Shown one piece after another: positions 22,432-30,724 of a DNA stretch of 41,182 nt. Below the pieces are notes generated by a model, which saw nothing but the letters and a program-made list of their open reading frames with translations, was not told the origin of the DNA and searched no databases. The position numbers were made by a program, and so were the translations under genes. Within the stretch, counting starts at the first letter, position 1. Each line of letters begins with the position of its first letter. The DNA comes from Bacteroidales bacterium (GTDB lineage: Bacteria; Bacteroidota; Bacteroidia; Bacteroidales; JAOZVK01), in the NCBI GenBank assembly GCA_029938185.1, contig JAOZVK010000003.1, positions 1-41,182 of the forward strand, written 5' to 3'.

Positions 22432-25281
22432 ATGAAATATAAATTAACAGAAGAGTATTTTGAAACTTCAATTTTTCAAAAAACAGTTCAAGAATATTTT
22501 GATACTGTTTTAAAAGGCATTCTTAACTATAAAGATGTAATACAAGCCAAAGGACTTTTTATTATTGACGGAAAAGTTATGGCAGACCTATACGATATGC
22601 CATATCACATACATATTCTAAACGGACTTATTCCTTCCTTGTTTCTTTACGAAAAATTCCTTTCCGTTAGAGGATGGATAGGAAAAGATACAGAAAAAAA
22701 TAAGGAAGCAGAAATATATATAAAAACGTTTATACTTGGATTTACATTTCATGATGCTGACAAATTTACTGGAGCAAGTTGGACTAATGCTTTTAATGAA
22801 TTAGAGAAAATTAAAGATAAATTACTTGTATCAGAGTTTTTCCCCGAATTTGAAAACTATAAAAACGATGTGTATTTTTTAGCTTTGTCCACTGAAAATA
22901 GAACGGAAGTTAAAAAGAACAGATATGAAATAACTTTGGATTACAGACACTTAAATGAAATACTTGCACCTCTTTGCAATTTTGCAGATGGAATTGCTTC
23001 AATTCAGGAATTAGACGGTGTAGAAGTGTTTTATAAAGAGGCAGAAAAAGCGTTAGGAAAAATAAATCAAATTATTGATTTTAAAATTTCTTATATAAAA
23101 ATACACGAAAATCCTTACACACTTCTAAGTCAAAACTTATTGAATACCGCAGGCAAAGTATTGAAACAAAATGGACGTTCGATATTTTATACAATGCGAG
23201 ATGGTATTTTATTTTTCGGAAATGATTTGACAGATAAGGAAAAGGAACTGATTTTTGAAGAGTTTGAAAATAATCAATCGGATGATATTGACATAGGAAA
23301 ATTAGTAAAGGTAACAGCTCAACAAGCTGATTTATCTTCTATAGTTTCTATTGGAATAAGCGAATCAATACTAAATCAAATAATTCAAAATACTACAAAT
23401 AAATTCCTTTCACTCTCTCCAAACGGACAAGATAAAATTGAATATTTCGATGATTTCGTAAAATTTAATGAACTTCTTATTGAAAAGACCGAATTACCTA
23501 TAGATATTAAAATCAATAATAACAAATTATATTTGAATTTTTCTGAAACTGCATATGATGATAATGCTGAGTTCATCAAAATATTTGCTTTACAAAAAAT
23601 AATGTGGCAAAACGGAAAAATAAACAAAGTTTGGAGTAAAAGTTTTAACAACTTGATTACGTCAGATGAAGAATTAACTTTTGAAATTAATGAACAATTT
23701 CAAACAGGAGAAGATGAATATATTATATTAACAAAAATATCTGACCTAAAAAAATATTTTTCTTCAATAACAAAATCATCAAACGCTTTACTCAAAACAT
23801 ATATTTCAATAATAAAAGCCGTAAACATATTAAATACTTATGAAGATGACATTGACGACTGTATTAATGATTTATATAAAAATGTAATCAACTTCTTTTC
23901 TAATGACGAAAACGATGATAAAAGTGTTCTTTCTGAACTCTATAATAAATATTTCACATATAAAGGAAATAAAGATTTTTCTGCAATAATTGAAAATATG
24001 CCAATTGTTCCCATAAAAAAGAAAATGTGTGCATATACAGGAAAATTTGGAACAGAAAGATATGTTGAAAGCGTTGCTTTCGGGATGAATGCAAGAGGAT
24101 TTTCAAACCGGACTGTTGCATCATTGAAAAATAACATAAGCTTTGTTTCAAAGTTAATGGCAGAGGAGAATAAACTAAGAAAATCTTCTTTTGCTCGTCC
24201 AAAATCGAACCATGTTATATATTATGATTTTTTCGAAACGTCACTGGACATTAATCCCGATTTAATTAAAACTTGCATTAAATCAAGAAATCATGAAATA
24301 AGCAAAGATGGAATAGTAAAATTAGACAGAGCTGCAAAATTTCAGGCAAATTTAAAAAATTTGGAATTTACAGAAATAGGAAGTGATATGATAAGTGCAA
24401 TTTGGCTAGTTAGAAATAAACTTGTAATGGTTCAGAAATTAAATATCAGAATGTATATTACAGGTATAATGTCGCCATATCTCTCACATAAAGAGGTTTT
24501 TGTATATGAAAATGCACCACGCTTTATCAAAGATTTGAAGTGGAATATAATAAGGCTGCATGAAATACAAATGGTTCTTGACGAAATCAGTATTTTATTT
24601 GCACTTGGCAGAAGCCGAAAAAGTATAAATTCGGGTTTAGTTTTGAACTATGCAGGAAGTCCGAATTCGATTTTTCAGGCATTTTACCTTTTTGCAATGC
24701 AAAAAGAACAAAAAGAAGTTACAAATGTAGAGTATAAATTAATTGATTTTATAAATAAATATCCAAATAAATTTAAAAATATGACAACTATTGAAAAACT
24801 CGTTGACATTGCATTGAAAATAGATAGCAGTGCAAAAAGTGGTAGCGAGGAAACATGGCTGATACGAACAGCTTTAGATTTTTTAAGAAAAAATGTTAAA
24901 GAAAAACTCGGCAAAGAGGATACAATTCAGCAAATTGCAGGTAATATTTATAAAACAAAAAGATTGGAATACGCTGATGTTACTGTTATCGAAAATTTTG
25001 CAAGAGCTGTTTATGAAGAGCTTTATGAAAAACAATGGAAGAAATCGCTCCCGACAATTAACAGACAAAAAGATTGGATTTATCAATTTGGATTTGTTTT
25101 TAAACAAAAGTCTGTTCAAAGAATGAGACAATTAAAAGCCGCAAAAATCAAACGTGAAATAATAGAAAAAGGTTTAGAAGTAAATGAAGAAAACATTATA
25201 GCAAATTTGAAAAAAGATAAACTACAAAAATATGCCAACGAATATATAAAGTTAATTTTAAATAATGGTCTTGAACTATAG
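22432..25281 (+). CDS. cas10d: Cas10d (Csc3), type I-D large subunit with HD nuclease domain
   Basis: 949 residues, as expected for Cas10d, the type I-D signature protein. It combines an N-terminal HD nuclease with a degenerate Cas10-like palm and takes the place of Cas8. The HD pair is at residues 107-108 (LGFTFHDADKFTG), with upstream histidines in YHIHILNGL (59, 61). The central KKKMCAYTGKFGTERYVESV and ARGFSNRTVASL segment (about 525-565) is the region I associate with the Csc3 zinc-finger/palm area, although only one clear cysteine is visible. The C-terminal 150 residues are basic and helical. Followed by csc2 after 58 bases. The Cas3 of this locus has no HD domain, consistent with Cas10d supplying it. 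Confidence 0.9.
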   Translation: MKYKLTEEYFETSIFQKTVQEYFDTVLKGILNYKDVIQAKGLFIIDGKVMADLYDMPYHIHILNGLIPSLFLYEKFLSVRGWIGKDTEKNKEAEIYIKTFILGFTFHDADKFTGASWTNAFNELEKIKDKLLVSEFFPEFENYKNDVYFLALSTENRTEVKKNRYEITLDYRHLNEILAPLCNFADGIASIQELDGVEVFYKEAEKALGKINQIIDFKISYIKIHENPYTLLSQNLLNTAGKVLKQNGRSIFYTMRDGILFFGNDLTDKEKELIFEEFENNQSDDIDIGKLVKVTAQQADLSSIVSIGISESILNQIIQNTTNKFLSLSPNGQDKIEYFDDFVKFNELLIEKTELPIDIKINNNKLYLNFSETAYDDNAEFIKIFALQKIMWQNGKINKVWSKSFNNLITSDEELTFEINEQFQTGEDEYIILTKISDLKKYFSSITKSSNALLKTYISIIKAVNILNTYEDDIDDCINDLYKNVINFFSNDENDDKSVLSELYNKYFTYKGNKDFSAIIENMPIVPIKKKMCAYTGKFGTERYVESVAFGMNARGFSNRTVASLKNNISFVSKLMAEENKLRKSSFARPKSNHVIYYDFFETSLDINPDLIKTCIKSRNHEISKDGIVKLDRAAKFQANLKNLEFTEIGSDMISAIWLVRNKLVMVQKLNIRMYITGIMSPYLSHKEVFVYENAPRFIKDLKWNIIRLHEIQMVLDEISILFALGRSRKSINSGLVLNYAGSPNSIFQAFYLFAMQKEQKEVTNVEYKLIDFINKYPNKFKNMTTIEKLVDIALKIDSSAKSGSEETWLIRTALDFLRKNVKEKLGKEDTIQQIAGNIYKTKRLEYADVTVIENFARAVYEELYEKQWKKSLPTINRQKDWIYQFGFVFKQKSVQRMRQLKAAKIKREIIEKGLEVNEENIIANLKKDKLQKYANEYIKLILNNGLEL

Positions 25282-25339
25282 TTTTATTCAAAAAATAAAA
25301 TAGAGTTTTAAAAATAATATATAATAAAACAGTATAGAA

Positions 25340-26263
25340 ATGAAAAAAATATTTGATTTAATACCGAAAGAATATTTCGTAGAAAACCTGAAAGACAACA
25401 CCCTTGGAGTTGTAAAAATAGCATTATTACGAGAAGTAGTAAATCCGATGATTATCAGAAGTAATTTTGCTGATGAAACTATAACTTTTAAAGCAAATGA
25501 CGAAAAAGATTTAGTAGAAATTCCAGCAAGAAAGCTAAAAAGTAAAGAAAAACTAAGAGGCTTAAGAATTTGTAGAGAAATGAATGTAGTTGATAAAAGT
25601 TTGCGCTACAATGTTATACAAAAAAGTTTACATCTTGCAAATCCAAACTCCATTTTGTTTGGTGATTCGGTAACGGAAAGTAATGATGCAGTGGGTATAA
25701 CAAGTCGTGTTATTTACGATTGGGCATATTCGATACGTGATGTAAACGAAATAACAGATACTTTTCAGCACAATGCTTTAAGCGAAGGCGGAACAATGCA
25801 TGATGAAGTAAAAGGCGGTTTGAGACAATCTCTTTTTCAGGTACAATATGTTATGCCAAAGACATATTTTCCTCATTTTTTAACTTTAGAAAATGTTACT
25901 CCTGAGTTATTTGTACATATTTTATCATCGGTAATATACGAAACTCGCTACGGAGCACAAAGTACGACGCTTGGCTCAAATATGATAAACCACATTGTAG
26001 GAATAGGTTTTTCGAAATTTGAAGCACCTATAAACAGTTTTTCGATTGCGGATAATTGGACGGATAAAAAAGTAAATTTCGAAAATGTAAAATCTGCAAT
26101 AAATAAATCAATGAAAACATATTATAAAGATAATTACAAAGATGGTCTGCAATTTAAAAAATTAATTGACAATCTTTGGGAAAACAACGAGCTTCAACAA
26201 CATTATGATAAAGCAAAAGAAGATTGTACTAAATTATTAAAAGATACTAAAGTGATAAAATAA
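25340..26263 (+). CDS. csc2: Csc2, the Cas7 backbone of type I-D
   Basis: 307 residues. Csc2 is the type I-D Cas7. Typical blocks: DNTLGVVKIALLREVVNPMI near the N-terminus, SILFGDSVTESNDAVGITSRV (around 110-130) with IYDWAYSIRD, FQHNALSEGGTMHDE (around 152-166), and ETRYGAQSTTLGSNMINHIVG (around 210-230). It lies between cas10d and csc1 in the usual I-D order, and its stop overlaps the csc1 start by one base. Confidence 0.93.
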   Translation: MKKIFDLIPKEYFVENLKDNTLGVVKIALLREVVNPMIIRSNFADETITFKANDEKDLVEIPARKLKSKEKLRGLRICREMNVVDKSLRYNVIQKSLHLANPNSILFGDSVTESNDAVGITSRVIYDWAYSIRDVNEITDTFQHNALSEGGTMHDEVKGGLRQSLFQVQYVMPKTYFPHFLTLENVTPELFVHILSSVIYETRYGAQSTTLGSNMINHIVGIGFSKFEAPINSFSIADNWTDKKVNFENVKSAINKSMKTYYKDNYKDGLQFKKLIDNLWENNELQQHYDKAKEDCTKLLKDTKVIK

Positions 26264-26967
26264 TGGAAATAAAAGCAATAAAAATAAAATTGTTGAATCA
26301 CCTGTTTTATCATACCGAAATTTCAAACGGCTCGATTACAGGCGGTTTTTTGGGTGATTTGGCTTTAACTTATGCATTAAATAAAGCGTTAAATAATAAT
26401 GCCAATATTTATGAGCATCGCTTATTGCCTAAGTATTCAGAAATTAAAGAATTCGGATATTATTTTTCTGTAGCAAAACCTGTTGTACTTTCATCGGGAA
26501 AATACAATTATAAAAGCAAGCCAAGCAGAACGGGAAGCTATACCAGAAATACACTTTTTAATACAGACGGATTTTACGATATAAAAAGTATAGAAAAATC
26601 GGCAAAATCTCCTTTTAAAAACCTAATTCATACACAAGGAATTGCGCTTTCGAGCAAATACATTAAAAATGAATTTGTTACTTTATTGATTGCAAAAGAT
26701 AAAATAGAATTACCCCATACTTTAAGGATAGGTAACCAAAAAGAAACACTTTTGGAATTACAAGAACTAGATTTTAACAAAACAGATAATGATTTTTGGT
26801 TAAATGCATACACTCTTAAAGTGGTTTTTGATAATCTTAAAAAAGCTTCGGAAATTTCAATTGACGAAAATGGAACAATGAATTATCAATATATTTTAGA
26901 AAATTATGCTCTTATGAAGGGGTTTAGTAAAAATCAGGTCATTGAAATTTTTAAACATAATTATTAA
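26263..26967 (+). CDS. csc1: Csc1, the Cas5 of type I-D
   Basis: 234 residues. It starts inside the csc2 stop codon (TAATG). Csc1 is the type I-D Cas5, which holds the 5' end of the crRNA. Visible family features are the first strand IKIKLLNHLFYHTEISNGSI, the helix GGFLGDLALTYALNKAL (about 26-42), and YYFSVAKPVVLSSGKYNYKS. The helicase gene follows after 5 bases. Confidence 0.88.
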   Translation: MEIKAIKIKLLNHLFYHTEISNGSITGGFLGDLALTYALNKALNNNANIYEHRLLPKYSEIKEFGYYFSVAKPVVLSSGKYNYKSKPSRTGSYTRNTLFNTDGFYDIKSIEKSAKSPFKNLIHTQGIALSSKYIKNEFVTLLIAKDKIELPHTLRIGNQKETLLELQELDFNKTDNDFWLNAYTLKVVFDNLKKASEISIDENGTMNYQYILENYALMKGFSKNQVIEIFKHNY

Positions 26968-26972
26968 ATCTT

Positions 26973-29000
26973 ATGAAAAATTTTTGTTTTAATATCAAAC
27001 CACAATATGTAAAGCAAACCAAAACAAAGGGTAAGTTCCCTGATGGTAAAGGCGGTTATAAAGAATTTCCTTTACATTTGGTTCAGAAACGAATGAAAGA
27101 AGACTTTGAAAAGTTTACAGACTTTACAATTATTACCGCTCCAACAGGAACAGGAAAAAGTTACGCCTTTCCTTTTCCTGTTCAAAACTCAAAGAAACAG
27201 AAGCATTTTGGAGGTTTACGTGATGGAAAAAAAGCTTTAATAGTTTTGCCAACAAATGCTTTGATTGACGAATTGCACGAAAATTTTACTGGTACTTTTA
27301 AGGAAATAAAAATAGGTAAACTTACAGGGAAATATATCACAGAATTACAAAAAAATGATGTGCAAAAAGGTACATTTACAAGGTTTACTAAAATACTTGA
27401 AATTTCGCAGCAGAATGATTTAATTATTACAAATCCCGATATTATTAATTATGCAATGCATGGTGGATACCATAAGTATAAAAGCAAAACAGGACGAAGA
27501 GAATTTCAAAACTTTTTGGAAGCTTTTGATTACATTGTATTCGATGAATATCATCTTTACGATGAAAGTCAAATTGCTAATATTCTTACTTTAACTTTCT
27601 TACGTGATATCTTCTTGGGCGAAAACAGAAAAATTAAATACTTTTTTGTGTCAGCAACTCCTGAACCCGGTTTGAAAGATATTCTAAAAACTTTTAATTT
27701 AGAATTTGAAGAGATAATTGAAAAAATTGTTGAAAATAAACAAAATGCAAGAGCAATTCACGGAAAATTAGAAATAGAAATTCATCAAACTACAAAATTT
27801 GCTCAACTTATTGAGAATAGATTTGAAGAAATTGAAGAACAAATTAAGGCAAAACGAAAGGTCTTGATAATTTTTGATAGAATAGCGGATTTATTTAATT
27901 TTTCTAAAACAATTTATGAAAAGTTTCCCAATTACAAAATTGTTAAAAGTACTGGATATGCTTCGAAAGAAGAATCTCAAAATGATTTAATAAAAACTGC
28001 AAATATTATTTTGGCAACCAACAAAGCTGAAGTTGGTGTAAACTATGAAGTTGAATATGCAATAATGCAACCGGGCAAATTTTATCGAAATTTTGTACAA
28101 CGTTTTGGTCGGGTTTCGAGAGGCGAAATGGAAGGTAAAATAATTGTAGCTGTAAAGGAAAATACAAGTTTCAACAGGCTTAAAAAAAATATTACCGAAA
28201 AAGAACTTGCTTATTATGATTTTTTGGAAAAAGCAAAAGAAGCATTTCAAAGCAAAAAATTTTATTCTGAAATTATACCTTCTTATATAGGAGAATATTT
28301 GTGGTGTATACAAAACAATTTGTATACGAAGGGAAATAAAAAATATTTGACAAAAGGAAACTACAGTACACTACAAGAGTTTAAAAGCAATATAAACAAA
28401 CTTGAATTTTTAAAAAATCCTAAATACTATATGCGTTTCAATTTGTTTCAAAATATTGATACACATATATCGAAGCTAAAAAATAATCACAAAGACGGAA
28501 TTACTGTTATTTCGATAATTGAATGGTGGGAAAAGTATAAAAATACATATTTAACTTTCAGAGATAATTCAAAAATAGTTGAAATTTATGACAAAGCACT
28601 TGATACAAATTTATCATATTCTTTGGAGTGGATTCTGCAATACAAAGAAATAATAGGAGAACCTGAAATTATTGTAAAAAAAGAGAATTACGAAATTGTT
28701 AAATATACAGTAGGTGAAATAAAGGAACGAGACAAAGACTTACAATACGAAATTTCCACAATCCCTACATTTACTGAAATACCTTGTATTTTGCATTACG
28801 ATGATTTATCTAATGATAGAAAAATTAAAGAAAGCTTCATAAGAAAGGTAGAAAAACTAAAAAGAAAATATAAAAAAGGATGGAATCCTATTGATAAACA
28901 ATTAGAAAATCTTTGTGAAAAGTTATTGGATTTATCAAATACATTCAACCGAAAAAGATTAAAAATAGAAAACATAATTTCAAACAATCAATTTTTATAA
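26973..29000 (+). CDS. cas3': Cas3' helicase of the type I-D locus (no HD domain)
   Basis: 675 residues. An SF2 helicase acting downstream of the I-D effector. Walker A is ITAPTGTGKSYAF at about 54-66; motif II is FDEYHLYDE near 190 (a DEYH form); motif III is SATPEPGL. The C-terminal RecA domain has LATNKAEVGVNYEVEY and FVQRFGRVSRGEM. No HD motif is present in the C-terminal 250 residues, which fits type I-D, where the nuclease sits on Cas10d. cas6 begins 2 bases after its stop. Confidence 0.92.
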   Translation: MKNFCFNIKPQYVKQTKTKGKFPDGKGGYKEFPLHLVQKRMKEDFEKFTDFTIITAPTGTGKSYAFPFPVQNSKKQKHFGGLRDGKKALIVLPTNALIDELHENFTGTFKEIKIGKLTGKYITELQKNDVQKGTFTRFTKILEISQQNDLIITNPDIINYAMHGGYHKYKSKTGRREFQNFLEAFDYIVFDEYHLYDESQIANILTLTFLRDIFLGENRKIKYFFVSATPEPGLKDILKTFNLEFEEIIEKIVENKQNARAIHGKLEIEIHQTTKFAQLIENRFEEIEEQIKAKRKVLIIFDRIADLFNFSKTIYEKFPNYKIVKSTGYASKEESQNDLIKTANIILATNKAEVGVNYEVEYAIMQPGKFYRNFVQRFGRVSRGEMEGKIIVAVKENTSFNRLKKNITEKELAYYDFLEKAKEAFQSKKFYSEIIPSYIGEYLWCIQNNLYTKGNKKYLTKGNYSTLQEFKSNINKLEFLKNPKYYMRFNLFQNIDTHISKLKNNHKDGITVISIIEWWEKYKNTYLTFRDNSKIVEIYDKALDTNLSYSLEWILQYKEIIGEPEIIVKKENYEIVKYTVGEIKERDKDLQYEISTIPTFTEIPCILHYDDLSNDRKIKESFIRKVEKLKRKYKKGWNPIDKQLENLCEKLLDLSNTFNRKRLKIENIISNNQFL

Positions 29001-29002
29001 AC

Positions 29003-29659
29003 ATGAGAGTTCATATACAATTTTCAAAATCAAAAGAAATAATCCCTTTTAATCATCAAGAAGTATTAACAGGCGCATTTCATAAATGGATTGGTAAAAA
29101 CAACATACACGATAACTTATCGCTTTATTCGTTTTCGCGACTGAATGGTGCAAGATTGAAAAAAGATGGTTTATATTTTCCTTCACAAGCAAAATGGTTT
29201 ATAAGTATTTACGATAAAGATTTGTTTAAAAAACTTTTGTCGGGTATTTTAGATAAACCAGAACTGAGATGGGGCATGATAGTAAATAATTTTTTTGTAC
29301 AGCAAGAGCCAGATTTTACTTTTCAAACAGAATTTAAAGCAGCAAGTCCAATTTTTATTAAAAGAAATATAGAAAACAATCAAAAACATTATATTTTCGA
29401 TGATAAAAAAACATCGGAGCTTATGATAGAAACCTTACAAAACAAGATGAGAAAAATCGGTTTAAAAGATGATAGTTTAAAAATTGAATTTTCGACAAAA
29501 TATAATAATCCAAAAACTGCAAAAATAACATATAAAGGTATTGAAAACAAAGCAAATATTTGTCCTGTAATAATTAAAGGAAAGCCCGAAACAAAGGCTT
29601 TTGCATGGAATGTAGGAGTTGGAAATTGTACTGGAATTGGATTTGGGGCTATCTCTTAG
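29003..29659 (+). CDS. cas6: Cas6 crRNA endonuclease, type I-D locus
   Basis: 218 residues, complete. It processes pre-crRNA by cutting in the repeat. Candidate catalytic histidines are H18 (FNHQE) and H27 (AFHKWIG), and the C-terminal Gly-rich loop NVGVGNCTGIGFGAIS is intact. It is clearly homologous to, but different from, the near-identical cas6 pair at 12310 and 30046 (roughly half the residues match by eye). The last gene of the I-D operon; only two bases separate it from cas3'. Three cas6 genes in one cluster suggest that different repeats, or shared processing, must be served. Confidence 0.92.
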   Translation: MRVHIQFSKSKEIIPFNHQEVLTGAFHKWIGKNNIHDNLSLYSFSRLNGARLKKDGLYFPSQAKWFISIYDKDLFKKLLSGILDKPELRWGMIVNNFFVQQEPDFTFQTEFKAASPIFIKRNIENNQKHYIFDDKKTSELMIETLQNKMRKIGLKDDSLKIEFSTKYNNPKTAKITYKGIENKANICPVIIKGKPETKAFAWNVGVGNCTGIGFGAIS

Positions 29660-29709
29660 TGTGTTTTAATTATTAATATTGTAAACTGGTATAATTGTAA
29701 ATTTATATT

Positions 29710-29815
29710 TAAGTAGTCTAACAAAAGTTTTTCGACATTTGTTTTCGCACAATTAATTATATGACAGTAATTTATTAAAATGTGTAAGACACATTAAATA
29801 GGTCGAAGACCTTAA
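29710..29815 (-). repeat. Dispersed ~100-bp repeat, copy between operons
   Basis: Begins AAGTAGTCTAACAAAAGTTT, continues TTCGACATTTGTTTTCGCAC, and ends ATTAAATAGGTCGAAGACCT plus TA. It is one of the best preserved copies and very similar to 38533-38635. Confidence 0.8.
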
Positions 29816-29942
29816 TGTTTTTCGATTTATGTAAAGTGTAAAAAATGCCAAAAGTGAAAAAAAAACCAAATTATTACCTAAGAAATTTGTTATTAAAGTA
29901 AACAATATTATCTTTGCATAATTATTTGTTAAAATAGATTTT

Positions 29943-30025
29943 GGTAAGTACACAGGAATTGAAAAAAGAAATTTGTATTTAATGTAATTTCTACTTTAAT
30001 CGAACCATGTACTTACCGTTTTTTT
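29943..30025 (+). ncRNA. Possible small RNA with permuted CRISPR-repeat-like halves, copy 2
   Basis: A perfect 10-bp pairing, GGTAAGTACA (29943-29952) with TGTACTTACC (30008-30017), is followed by a run of seven Ts. Inside lie GGAATTGAAAA (29955-29965), 29 variable bases, and TTTAATCGAACCAT (29995-30008). These inner motifs resemble the 3' and 5' halves of type I-B CRISPR repeats around a short spacer. A related element is at 15491-15562. The T-run ends 20 bases before the cas6 ATG, so it could be a leader, a terminator or a short crRNA-like regulator. Confidence 0.42.
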
Positions 30026-30045
30026 ATAAGATAAAAATTGTATAA

Positions 30046-30705
30046 ATGAGAATACATTTAAAATTATCAAAAAATACAAAACTTGTACCCTATAGTCACC
30101 AACATAAACTTGTGGGAGCTATACACAAATGGCTTGGCAAAAATGATTTGCATGGAAAAATATCTTTATATTCATTTTCTCGCTTGCAAGGTGGCAGTAG
30201 CAATAAAAAAGGTCTTGATTTCAAGAATGGAGCAAATTGGTTTGTTAGTTTCTATAACGATGATTTTTTGAAAGATATAGTTTTTGGTTTAATGAAAGAC
30301 AAGCCAGAGATTTTTAACGGTATGCAGGTTGAAACTGTCACAATTCAAGAAACACCGGATTTTACTAATACCACTTATTTCAAAATAGCAAGTCCTATCC
30401 TGATAAAGAGAAACGATGGGGGTTTTATAAAGCATTTTTTGTATACCGACAAAGAAGCACCCGAACTGCTTACTGAAACACTCCGCAGCAAAATGCAACA
30501 AGTAGGTTTAACAGATGATAGTTTGAAAATAGAATTTGACACCAATTACTCTAAAGCATCTGCCAAACTAATAGACTACAAAGGAATTAAAAACAAAACA
30601 AGTTGGTGTCCAGTTATAATTCACGGAAAACCAGAAACTAAGGCTTTTGCTTGGAATGTGGGAGTGGGGAGTTCTACTGGTGTTGGTTTTGGGGCTTTAA
30701 TTTAA
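30046..30705 (+). CDS. cas6: Cas6 crRNA endonuclease, second I-B locus (intact)
   Basis: 219 residues. Practically identical in DNA to the frameshifted cas6 at 12310, with the similarity starting exactly at the ATG. Here the end is complete: NVGVGSSTGVGFGALI, the Gly-rich loop that contacts the repeat RNA. Histidines at 18 and 27 are candidate catalytic residues. First gene of the cas6-cas8b-cas7-cas5-cas3 operon, 19 bases ahead of cas8b. The upstream 70 bases are unrelated to the region upstream of the broken copy, so only the gene body was copied or converted. Confidence 0.93.
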   Translation: MRIHLKLSKNTKLVPYSHQHKLVGAIHKWLGKNDLHGKISLYSFSRLQGGSSNKKGLDFKNGANWFVSFYNDDFLKDIVFGLMKDKPEIFNGMQVETVTIQETPDFTNTTYFKIASPILIKRNDGGFIKHFLYTDKEAPELLTETLRSKMQQVGLTDDSLKIEFDTNYSKASAKLIDYKGIKNKTSWCPVIIHGKPETKAFAWNVGVGSSTGVGFGALI

Positions 30706-30724
30706 AATAATAATAATAATAAAA

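Larger units (their letters stand above)
29660..30045. other. Intergenic region between I-D and second I-B operon
   Basis: Holds a minus-orientation copy of the ~100-bp dispersed repeat (29710-29815) and, just ahead of cas6, the second element with CRISPR-repeat-like halves (29943-30025). No gene is seen. Confidence 0.6.

Noticed and set aside
23385..25131. Several 60-90-codon ORFs on both strands within cas10d
   Set aside because: All overlap the 949-residue cas10d frame, and their products are Phe/Leu/Ser-rich antisense or shifted translations.
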